Source: Scalesia atractyloides (lineage: Eukaryota > Streptophyta > Magnoliopsida > Asterales > Asteraceae). Taken from it: a stretch of DNA of 64,000 nucleotides. The DNA lies in NCBI GenBank assembly GCA_947069175.1, contig CAMTDV010001633.1, forward strand, positions 59,130,102-59,194,101, given 5' to 3'. Shown here one piece after another: positions 35,241 to 45,073 of this stretch (position 1 is the first letter of the stretch; each line of letters begins with the position of its first letter). The notes under the pieces were generated by a model that was given only the letters and a program-made list of their open reading frames with translations, searched no databases and was not told the origin of the DNA. The translations under genes were made by a program, and so were the position numbers.

Positions 35241-35472
35241 GAAGGCCATTGAAACATAAACGCCATTTTAAAATAATGCTTTGAAAAAAATGCCATTGAA
35301 ACAAGCATAAAGAACAAAACGCCATATCTGTTGCGTATAACGCAACTTATTTAGGGGGACGTAAACAATGACAATCCTGCCCCTGCATATCATTTAGCGC
35401 CCCTGCCACGTGTTCGAACAGGATCCGTTCTCACCGTTTTCACACTTCCGACCGTTTTCTGCTGATCCTCTT

Positions 35473-35505
<33 letters not shown>

Positions 35506-35518
35506 ATGTATATATATA

Positions 35519-36925
35519 GGATTCGGTTAAAATGAAAACCACCCCGAGTTGTGAGAAACGCGAGAACTCTTATCATCCAATAAAATTTTAACACATCACC
35601 TATATTCAAATTAAATTAATAGGGTAATTTAGTCTTTTACTCCCGATGTCTCATCATTTCTCTCTCTTTCTTCTTTTCAAAAGTCACATCCATTATCAAT
35701 TAACCTAAATAATAATAATACCTACAACAACAGTTAACATCATTAAAAAGTTTTTTTAGAAAATGTTTGCTTATGTAAAAATGTTCAAAAACGCGCGTTA
35801 AAAAACATGATGCCTAAAATGGTTTATTTATTTTTTTATTTTGTTGTGTAATTTTTTTAACTCTTGGACACAATAATGTAACTTTTAGATTTTCTTGAAT
35901 TTATGTGGATTAATTAGTCGGATGACTAGATGTATATTTTGCTTTTATTGAATTTATGTGGATTAATTAGTTTGATTCTTAATTTTCAGTCGGTGGTGCA
36001 TGTAAAAAGTTTAAAACCGTGGCGCGCAAAAAAAGTTTAAAACCGGCGCGTAAAAAAAGTTTAAAACCGGGGCGTAAAATAGTTTAAAACCAGTGCGTAT
36101 AAAAAGTTTAAAACCGTGCGTAAAAAAGTTTATAACCGAAAGGTAAAAAAGTTTTATATCCGCGCGTAAAAAAGTTAACAACCGCGCGTAAAAAAAAGTT
36201 TTATACCGGTGCGTAAAAAGTTCTAAACCGGCGCGTAAAAAAAGTTTAAAACCGCGCGTAAAAAGTTTCAGACCACGTGCAAAAAATTTAAAACCGGCAC
36301 GCAAAAAGAGTTTAAAATCGGCGCGCAAAAAAAGTTTTTAAACCGGCACGTTAAAAAAGTTTTAAACCGCGCGAAAAAAGAGTTTTAAACCGACGTATAA
36401 AACAGTTTAAAACCGCGCGTAAAAAAAGTTTGAACCCGTGCGTAAAAAAGTTTAAAACCAGCGCGAAAAAAAGTTTTTAAACCGGCGCGTAAAAAAAGTT
36501 TAAACCCGAGTCTTAAAAAAAGATAAAACCGGGCGTTAAAAAAGTTTTAAAAACCGGGTCGTAAAAAAATTATCTGAGATTTAAAACAAAATTAATAATT
36601 CATGTTTAAAAAAAGTAACTGAGAATTAAAATAAAAAATTATCTAAGAATTAAAAGAAAATTAATAATGGATGTTTAATTTTTTTAATTAAAAACAATAT
36701 TATTATTATTAATTAAAACAAAGTCAATTATAATATCAGTCATTAAAGCTATAGTAAAAAGACCAATATGACATTTTCTCACTAAAAACAAAATGTTAAT
36801 AATTAAAACAAAATATTACATTGATTTATTGTCTTTTAATATCATCCATCAAAACCAACTTGATCAATGACTAATATTGTTTTCTATGGTTTTCACAACT
36901 TAAGGTGCTTCTCATTTTACCCATC

Positions 36926-36927
<2 letters not shown>
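35519..36927. mobile_element. 1.4-kb TIR element with CpG minisatellite, family M5
   Basis: The left end is GGATTCGGTTAAAATGAAAA and the right end in reverse complement is GGGATGGGTAAAATGAGAAG; a second block, GAGTTGTGAGAA / TAAGTTGTGAAAA, also pairs. (TA)n tracts flank both sides. The interior is AT-rich and non-coding apart from the minisatellite 36004-36560. Confidence 0.7.
36004..36560 (+). repeat. Minisatellite, 20-24 bp unit, about 24 copies
   Basis: The unit is close to GTTTAAAACCGGCGCGTAAAA with variable A-run length. Every unit has a CpG-rich core (CGCGCG or similar) in otherwise AT-rich DNA. An ORF on the minus strand (36011-36328) is only a translation of the repeat. Confidence 0.92.
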
Positions 36928-36966
<39 letters not shown>

Positions 36967-36970
<4 letters not shown>

Positions 36971-37365
36971 GGGAGTTGGCTACAAAGTCTATTTTCCTAC
37001 AAAGTGTAAAAAGTTATAAAACACTATAATCTCAATTATAAAACACACTCAAAACCTACAAATAACAAAGTGAAGATTACTAACACCATATTTGTGGGTT
37101 CTGTGTTGTGTTTTGGATGTTAAGGCTTTGATTATCGAATGGCTAACATTAGTGTGTTTTATGTTGATTATCATGTTGTGTTTTATATTCATAGTTCTAT
37201 GATGGTGTGTTTGAAGTTTTTATGGACTGTTAGGGTTTGGATTTTGTGTTTTAGTGATCTTCACTATGTTATTTGGGTTTTGTGTGTGTTTTATGGCTAA
37301 AATTGTGGTGTATTATGACTTTGTACGCTTTGTAGGAAAAATGGATTTCGTAGCCGAACCCCACC
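36967..37365. mobile_element. 399-bp MITE, family M6
   Basis: The ends are GGGTGGGAGTTGGCTACAAA and, in reverse complement, GGTGGGGTTCGGCTACGAAA, followed by a second matching block TTTTCCTACAAAG. (TA)n tracts flank it. The inside has TTTGTGTTTTATG-like A/T-rich DNA with no supported ORF. Confidence 0.82.
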
Positions 37366-38174
37366 ATATATATATATATACGTTTTTGACCCTCCGATTC
37401 TATAGAAATTTTTGGTATATACGTTTTCGACCCCCGTCATTCGGGTCAAACTTCGCCACTGCATAACAAGACATGGGACGTTACACTCCTCGTTGCCACA
37501 ACAATAACATTAAACGAAGAAACAAATAGTCACGTGCCCTCATTTTCTACGATAACTCTCTCCTAGAGTGAAGATAATCATCCAATTTCCTTATATTCTC
37601 CATCTCGAAAAAAACACGAACTTACTCGCATGATCACAAGAACAAACCAACATGATGGGCTAACACTCTTATTTTTTTGCTTGTACCTTTTCAAATCAAA
37701 CATCCAACCTTCAAGCTTAAGTATGGTTCTACGTGACAATATTAGTTTGTTCTATATTTCATCGAAGTTTTATTTGTATAGAGAATTGAAAACATAGTCA
37801 ACAGAACTATATATGACAACTACTTTATGTGTATTATTTTATAAGAAATGGATACTAAATGATTATAGTTTACTGTACATTTATACAAACAATTCAATGA
37901 CAATTTATATAAAAAAAAGCTTAAACCCCCACCCCCAAAAATCTAAATACCTCACCCCACCCAAGCTAAATGCTAAAAGCTAAACCCTAAACATAAATCT
38001 AAACACCAAAACTAAATGCTATTTTTTAAAGTTAAATCGTGATCGAAAAAAAACAAATTTTTTTTCTTATTAAAAAAAGTTGCGATTGTGTTTTTAAGCT
38101 GTTTAGATAGTTTTGGTTGTGTTCACAATGCTTCTCGTGGTTCTCCCCATAAATGGTGGTTCCTAAATGATATT

Positions 38175-38222
<48 letters not shown>

Positions 38223-38237
38223 GTATGTATATTTATA
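37366..38237. other. Unassigned AT-rich interval with CA/TA microsatellite
   Basis: No gene is seen. 37925-38030 is an A/C-rich imperfect repeat (AAATCTAAACACC type). A (CA)n then (TA)n tract lies at 38179-38222 next to the following element. Confidence 0.5.
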
Positions 38238-39465
38238 GTGAGAACCGCGAGAACCACCTTTATTGTGAGAACCGCGAGAACCACGTTTATTACAAAATAA
38301 AATCTAAAAAAATAAAAAAAACACTAATTTTTTTTTATTTTTTCAATATTTTTTAATAAAAATTGTTATATTTTGTTACAAAAAAAAACTTTTTTTTCGA
38401 GTAACAGTTATCCATGCACATGTGCATATGTATCATAACTTCGACAAATTCATTAATACGTTATCACTAGTAGACAATTGCACTTTAATTTACAATACCA
38501 TTCATAATACACTCAATTTTACATTCAATGCACGTATGCATTATTATGTATAACAATTATATACCGTGTTTTGGTACAAAAAGTTTATGATTTTGAATGA
38601 TGAAGTAGACTCATATGTATGTTTTTTGGTTAGTTATATGTAGTGGTTGATTGGTCCATTATACTTGTCACTTTATGATGTAATATGTTGATTGGATGGT
38701 ATAAACGGTGTTGATATACATGTAATAAAGTGAAATATTGGTATTGGTATTGTATTATAAATGGTAGGAGGTAATGGTATTGTATTATGGATGGTAGGAG
38801 GTAATGGAAGCGTATTATGGATGGTATGATAGATGAAAGAGAAAGTGTATTCAAAGTAGTGTACCAAAACACTTTATTTCATGTTGATACATATAGATGC
38901 ACATGTGCATTTCTTATATTGGTAACATAAAAAGTAGTGTATTACACATGGTAGTGTAAATGAAAGTACAATTGTCTAATGTTTGTAATGTATTACAGAA
39001 TTTGTCAAAGAAATGATGAAAATGCACATGTGCATGGTAGTGTATTATGGATGGTATGATAGATGAAAGAGAAAATGTATTCAAATTTGTGTACCAAAAC
39101 ACCTTATTTCATGTTGATATATATAGATACACATGTGCATTGCTAATATTGGTAACGTAAAAAGTAGTGTGTTACACATGGTAGTGTAAATGAAATTACA
39201 ATTGTCTAATGTTTGTAATGTATCATGGAATTTGTCAAAGAAATGACGAAAATGCACATGTGCATGGATAGTTGGTACTCAAATTTTTTTATTTTTTTTG
39301 AAATTTTTTTTATTGTTTAGTAAATATAGCGACTTTTCAAAAAAAATATTAAAAAAACAAAAAAAATTTTTGTATTTTTTTTTGTTTTTTAGGTATTACT
39401 GTTTGCGTTCACACTGGTTCTCGCGGTTCTCGCAATAAAGGGTGGTTCCTAACGGATCCTTGTCC
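38238..39465. mobile_element. TIR element M7 with 230-bp tandem duplication
   Basis: The left end contains CCTTTATTGTGAGAACCGCG and the right end in reverse complement contains CCCTTTATTGCGAGAACCGC, beginning GGACAAGGATCCG. (TA)n lies on both sides. Inside, 38811-39040 and 39041-39270 are a direct duplication of 230 bp, each with TGCACATGTGCA palindromes. A second copy of the right end is at 42285-42340. Confidence 0.65.
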
Positions 39466-42340
39466 TATATATATATATATATAGCTTGTCAAATTAAGTA
39501 AATATGGATGTATTACGATATATACACACATGCATTATTACCTTAAAACATAAACATTGTACATATTGTATGTAATATGTTTACGACACACGTGCATACA
39601 TGAAATAATTAATGTAATATATCTAATGTATGCAGGAAAAATGTATTCGAAACTGCCCATGGATTGACAACAAGGACATATTTGATAATAGGTTGACGAA
39701 TGAAAAATATTGAAAAATGATAGACGAATAGGCAATGAAACAGGAGGACTGTTGGAAGATGCTTAGTAAATGCAAAGAATAGCAGAAGGTGTGAGGTTGT
39801 GAACTAATGCGAATGTTATATGTAAGTAGTTTGTGGACATCCAATTCATAAAGACAATTTTTTTTCTGTCTTGATGTCTTTTGATGGTAGTATATGGGTA
39901 GTTTTTACGATAACGGTTGATATAAGAAGTTTGACTTAAATGATGTTTTATGCACATTTGCATAGTTATGGTTAAAGTTATATGGTGGTTGATGGGTTAA
40001 AAATATATTTGATTGTTCAGGTATATTGGTAATGTATAATGTATTACGGATGATCATGTTTGTTAATATATGATGTATTATGTTTTTTGGTAGAGGAAAT
40101 GTTGATACTGCACATGTGCAAAGTTTGATATAGCATACATATTGGTATTGTATCATGTATTATGGATGGTTATATTTGTTAATTTAGGATGTAATATGTT
40201 GTTTAGTATAGTATATGACGGTGATGCGTATGGGAAATAATGATTGTTGTTCGGATTATGTGATTCCTTATTATAAGGGTGTTATATTTACTTGTTACAT
40301 AAAAGTTGTGTGATAGTGTGTTAATGTTGGTAACGCACATGAGCATTAATAAAAAAACAATAAACATGTCAGAAATGAATATGTGTATATTTTGAAATAT
40401 TGTATATTTGTTCATTTCATATTACGTATGTGGTACCATACTACGTATGGGGTACCACATTACATATGTTGATGTATATGTAAAGAAAAACAGATTATAT
40501 GTAGTTAAGATGTTCATGTATGTACATGTGCATTGGTCGAAACAATAACAATGTGTAGTGAAACAAGAACCACGTATACACATGTGCATTTAAAAAAAAA
40601 AACGTGTAGTGAAACAGTAAACACGTATGCACATGTGCATTGTTCAAAACAATAACCATGTGGAGTGAAACAGTAAACATGTATGCACATGTGCATTTTT
40701 TAAAATAGTAACCATGTTGGTAATATATGTTAGGTGGTCAATAATGAATTACATACCACTATGTCTAATAAGTAATTGATATCAAAGTATCATGATCGCA
40801 ATCATAATCTATGAATACGTATACAGATAGTGCAAAATGATTGTAAACAAAAAAAACACAAATAAAAAGAATTATGCTTAGAAACTATATGTCATCATAT
40901 ATAGGATAATCAAGAATCATTGGATGCTTTACGACGCCTGGATGAACATCTACGAGGTTGCTCAGGTTCATATATGTATGCAGGGTCTTTAGGATCATCA
41001 ACAACAACTTCATCAGTGTCATTGGAATCAACGTCCTCCTAACTATTAAACGTACTGTTTGTAATAGGGATGTATTCAACATCAACATCGGGTATTCAAT
41101 ACGGGTATCCAATACGGTGTGCCATTAGGTGTAGAAGTCGTATTGTTCCTGTATAAATAAAACATATAATATTGTGATTAATATGCTGTATGATGTGTGT
41201 ACTCACGATGTATAAATGTTTAACAATTTTTTTGGTGATGAGTATGGGGTGTTGGTAATGTGATGCACATGTGCATAATTATATACTGTTGGTTAACAGT
41301 TTATTTACGATGATTATAGTTTATTTGTGATGATTATAAAGTGTTGGCAACATAATGCACATGTGCAGGATTATGTAATGTATGGAAATAGAAGTAATCA
41401 ATGTAAAAAACAGTGACTTATTTATTGTTTATTAGTGATGAATATGGGGTGTTGGTAATGCACATGTAAATAAATATATACTGTTGGTTAACAGTTTATT
41501 TGTGATGATTACGGAATGTTGGAAACATAATGCACATGTGGAGGATTATGTAATGTATGAAAATATAAATAATGATTGTAAAAAAATGGTTAACTTAATG
41601 AGAGAATAATTAAGTCTTTAAGAGTAAACTACGTAACATGTATAAATGTATAATACTTTTAGTTTCAAAATGTATGAATTGCAACTGTTGTTGATCTAAA
41701 TTTGTAGGTGATGTCGTAGTTGATGTTGAAGTAATGTCACAAGAGATTGAGTGTTCGGATACGATGACATTGTCTGATGTAGACATAGATTCAATAGTAC
41801 GAATATCCAAGGTATGAAGATTGTGTCGACTATCAACTAGGTTAGACCTAGATTTGTGAATGTCAACAGTTTCAGCAACCGATGGACGAGGATCGATATG
41901 CGATGAATCAGAAGATGCCATAACTGTGTCAACTGGAGTACGTCGCTGATGGGGTTATAGTCGGAGTAGTCGTCGTTGTGGTGGTGTGGGTAATGTGTTA
42001 ATGTCTATTAGGTAGTCGTGGATGCCGCCGTTAACGGTGGTTAGTCAATTGGTACGTCGCTGATGGAGTTATAGTCGGAGTAGTTGTCGTTGTGGAGGTG
42101 AGGGTGATGTGGTAACGTCGATTAGGTAGCCGTGGATGCCGCCATGAATGTCGCCGTGGATGCCGTAGTGAATGGTGGTGGATGGTGGTCAAACCCTATT
42201 AGGCTAGTTGTCAGATCCGTGATATGAAAAAGAAGCGCGCGTGTGTTATAAGAAACATGATATATTTCCAAAATTTTCATGTGTTCACATTGGTTCCGGT
42301 GGTTTTCACAATAAAGGGTGGTTCCAAACGGATCCTTATC
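39466..42340 (-). mobile_element. Related element or extension M8, minus-strand gene remnant
   Basis: The right end (42285-42340) is a copy of the M7 right end: GTTCACATTGGTTCC, then AATAAAGGGTGGTTCC and GGATCC. No matching left end was found near 39480, so M7 and M8 may be one element 38238-42340 with an internal duplicated end. The plus strand is G/T-rich and contains many TGCACATGTGCA words (38413 to 41540). A 114-bp tandem repeat (41941 and 42055) lies upstream, in minus orientation, of the ORF at 41610-41921. Confidence 0.5.
41610..41921 (-). pseudogene. Unrecognised Ser/Thr-rich ORF, 103 aa
   Basis: The product begins MASSDSSHIDPRPSVAET and is rich in Ser, Thr, Asp and His (SISCDITSTSTTTSPT), then becomes unlike protein near its end. 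A further minus-strand frame at 41110-40910 reads NDTDEVVVDDPKDPAYIYEP and RRCSSRRRKASND, an acidic then basic stretch that may be the C-terminus of the same gene. I do not recognise the family. It might be a remnant of the element's own transposase gene or of a captured gene. Confidence 0.35.
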
Positions 42341-42349
42341 ATATATATA

Positions 42350-42699
42350 GGGGAAGGAAAAAATAGAAACCCATTTGAGTTGAAAAAACTTAAGAGACGT
42401 AAAAACCTTATGTAACATTTTTATTTTCTCTAAAAATAGGGAATGTAACATAGATATATTTGAACATTTTTGTAAAGAAAAAACAAAAAAAATGCCGAGT
42501 AGTTTTTTTAATGTTAAATATTCCATGTTACATAATATATATGTCCAAAAAATGTAACATACATTTTTGAACATTTTTAGAAAAAAACTAGCCGCGCTTA
42601 TTACATTTTTTATAAAATTATTCAAATATATGTATGTTATATTCCATGTTTTTATAGAAAAAATAAAAAAGTTACATAGGGTTTTCTTTAGTTATTTCA

Positions 42700-42703
<4 letters not shown>
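42350..42703. mobile_element. Small TIR element next to (TA)n
   Basis: TAAAAACCTTATGTAAC (42399-42415) and its inverse GTTACATAGGGTTTTC (42671-42686) pair, and the interior repeats ATGTAACAT words in both orientations. (TA)n tracts lie on both sides (the right one is 42704-42747). The outermost ends match weakly. Confidence 0.5.
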
Positions 42704-42749
<46 letters not shown>

Positions 42750-42839
42750 GGGGCAAAACTTACACGGGAAGACCGAGTTCTTTAAGTTCTCACAACTCAG
42801 AGTGATTTTTCTTTGATTTTCATCCTATATGTATATATA

Positions 42840-43215
42840 TATAGAGAGAGAGAGATTTAGAGTAAAATAAAAACTCTTATAAATTACAAGAACTTAAAGA
42901 ACTTCATCAAACATAAAGTCTTTTCTTTACCAAAGATTCAAAACAAATTAACTTTTCCCAAAAAAAAAATACATAAATAATAGTTTTTGTTAAATTTAAC
43001 CACCTTTAAAAACCTTTACAGTGAGTGTAAAGGCTAATCTCAGCTGTTTTTTACAATGGGTAAAAGGCTAAAGACACCGCTCATAATTTTTTATTTTACA
43101 TAGGTGTTTATAACATGTCATCTACGTTTTGTATAAAAGATGGTGGCAAAACTCACACGGAAAGTCAGAATTCTCTAAGTTCTTATAATTCAAGAGAAGA
43201 GGGTGGGTTTCGACA
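42840..43215. mobile_element. Possible small TIR element
   Basis: ACTCTTATAAATTACAAGAA (near 42868) pairs with TTCTTATAATTCAAGAGAAG (43178 region) in inverted orientation. A partial copy of the right end, with GGCAAAACTTACACGGGAAG, lies at 42751-42810. No TSD was identified. Confidence 0.4.
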
Positions 43216-43275
43216 ATACAATTCTATAAATAACATGTACGATATACTGATATAGTACCAAAATTAGCTGTTCTA

Positions 43276-43276
<1 letters not shown>

Positions 43277-43332
<56 letters not shown>
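43277..43332. repeat. (TTA)n microsatellite
   Basis: About 18 perfect trinucleotide units. The poly-Asn minus-strand ORF over it is an artefact. The stretch 43333-43837 has no recognised feature. Confidence 0.95.
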
Positions 43333-43837
43333 CTTTGTTAAGAGGAAGTTGGGAGTTGGGGTTCTCCCACCAACGATGACATATTGCCATTCGCCCATTC
43401 TACACTTAGGTCCACTCTATCTTGAATGAAGATAAGAAACGTGAAGGAGATGGCATTTACTTTTATATTTGATTTTTTTCTCTTAATTTTGTAAAATTTA
43501 TACACATATTCAAATCATTTAAATACTAATTATAAATTATTAAGCTAATCTTTTTAAAAGTATATATAATTACTCAAGCAAGATATTATTAAGTATAATC
43601 ATAGAGTTATAAAAATCAACGATCAATGCAATATATTAGTTTATGAGGTTAGCCAATGATTTTGTACTAAATTTAAAACACCTTTATTAACAGCATATCT
43701 TGTTGCCTGTTTGACTTGGTTTTTTCATTCAAAAAGAGTTAGCGACACAACGTGTTACCCGGTTGTCTTCAGTAATTTCTCTATGTGGTGTTTAAGTGGA
43801 ATTATATAATTGTTCACTCTATTGTATCATTATTAAC

Positions 43838-44804
43838 TGTTAGGGTCTGAGTTTAATACTTGTTATAAATTGAGTTTCTTTGTTTGCAAAAAAAGTATTG
43901 ATTATCACACTAATATTCATAAACTGAGAGTCATCATCAACGATTGTTTTCAATGAATATTAATGATTCAAAAGTTTTACAACTCGATTGACTCTACAAA
44001 CTCTCCCTTAGCTGATCGAACAAACAAATCAGTTCGTACAAGAGAAAATGTGATGGTGTGTGATAAATAGATCACTAACAGGTTTGAAGGTTTGATATAT
44101 TTATACAAGTACGAAAGCTCTGTTATGAGATCAGCTAACGCCACCCTGATAATGACATCTAACATTCCTAACACATTTATCCTCTATTCTAGGCTATACT
44201 AAACAATGTTGAAATAAAGTATTGTTACACTGAGAAAGCACTGTCTAGCCTATCCTCTGTTGCAATTGTCCAAACATCTGGTTGGCCTAACAGATGTTTG
44301 GTCTTCTTCGTCAGACTTTTGCTTGATCAGAGCTTTGGTCTTCAACAGATGGTAGTCTTCAACAGTTGTTGGTACTCTTGAACAACGGTTCCAAGTCTTC
44401 AACAGATGTTAGCCATGCTCTTGAACAGATGTTCTGAATAGGTGTTCAAGACTCACTATCTTTGGGAGAGTCTTGTTCAATCTTTTGCTTATTTCTTGAT
44501 CAGTGGATCATGCTTTGGCTTTTGGATATCATCTGTTTTTTTGTAGGTCCAACAATCTCTCCCTAGAACAGATGATAAAGAGCTTTGGTCTTCAACAGAT
44601 GGTAGTCTTCAACAGTTGTTGGTACTCTTGAACAACGGTTCCAAGTCTTCAATAGATGTTAGCCATGCTCTTGAACAGATGTTCTGAATAGGTGTTCAAG
44701 ACTCGCTATCTTTGGGAGAGTCTTGTTCAATCTTTTGCTTATTTCTTGATCAGTGGATCATGCTTTGGCTTTTGGATATCATCTGATTTTTTGTAGGTCC
44801 AACA
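43838..44804 (-). mobile_element. 3' LTR of a copia-like element (minus strand)
   Basis: Read on the minus strand, the LTR starts TGTTGGACCTAC (right end 44804) and ends GACCCTAACA (left end 43838). A purine run AGGGAGAGAT lies immediately upstream at 44805-44815, as expected for a polypurine tract. TGTTGG...CCTAACA ends are common in Ty1/copia. The start of the LTR and its polypurine tract are duplicated by the 250-bp tandem repeat, so the original start may be 44554. Confidence 0.65.
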
Positions 44805-44826
44805 ATCTCTCCCTAGAACAGATGAT
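44331..44826 (-). repeat. 250-bp tandem duplication across an LTR boundary
   Basis: 44331-44580 and 44581-44826 differ at only a few positions (for example CAACAGATG versus CAATAGATG). Each copy contains the polypurine tract, the TGTTGGACC LTR start and the first ~225 bp of the LTR. Confidence 0.93.
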
Positions 44827-45073
44827 GCCAAAACAGATGTTTATTGAATCAACTTTTATTCCTCTTCTTCAACATACCTTTGACTTGAGCTGTGAAATTC
44901 TTCTCAAATCTTTCAGATAGTGAATCATCAACATCCATTTCAAGTGGAAAATCTAGTAGATCTTCAATTTTCAAGCTCGTAAAGTTGTTCGTTGAAGTCT
45001 TTTGCACTTCCCCATTTGCTTTGACCAGATTCAGTTCATTGCTAGCTTTTTCCGCTGACCATTTTTGAATTTT

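Larger units (their letters stand above)
31863..35470. mobile_element. 3.6-kb TIR element with ORF, family M4
   Basis: The ends are inverted repeats of about 48 bp: both contain AAGTGTGAAAACGGTGAGAA after a diverged tip (left GGGGCAGGATTTGGAGAAAA, right GAGGATCAGCAGAAAACGG in reverse complement). (TA)n tracts flank it. It carries the ORF at 32357-32920 and several partial tandem copies of the ORF's 5' leader and first codons (near 33410, 34472 and 34997). It also has a ~525-bp tandem repeat (34051, 34571, 35109). No DDE transposase is visible, so it is presumably mobilised in trans. Confidence 0.75.

Noticed and set aside
36011..36328. 105-aa minus-strand ORF with repeated FTHGFKLF/FLRAGFK motifs
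   Set aside because: It is the translation of the 20-24 bp minisatellite, with no start context or independent composition.
36004..36560. CRISPR-like array
   Set aside because: Units are contiguous without unique spacers, and the window is a plant nuclear genome.
43190..43390. 66-aa ORF with poly-Asn
   Set aside because: Produced by the (TTA)n microsatellite.
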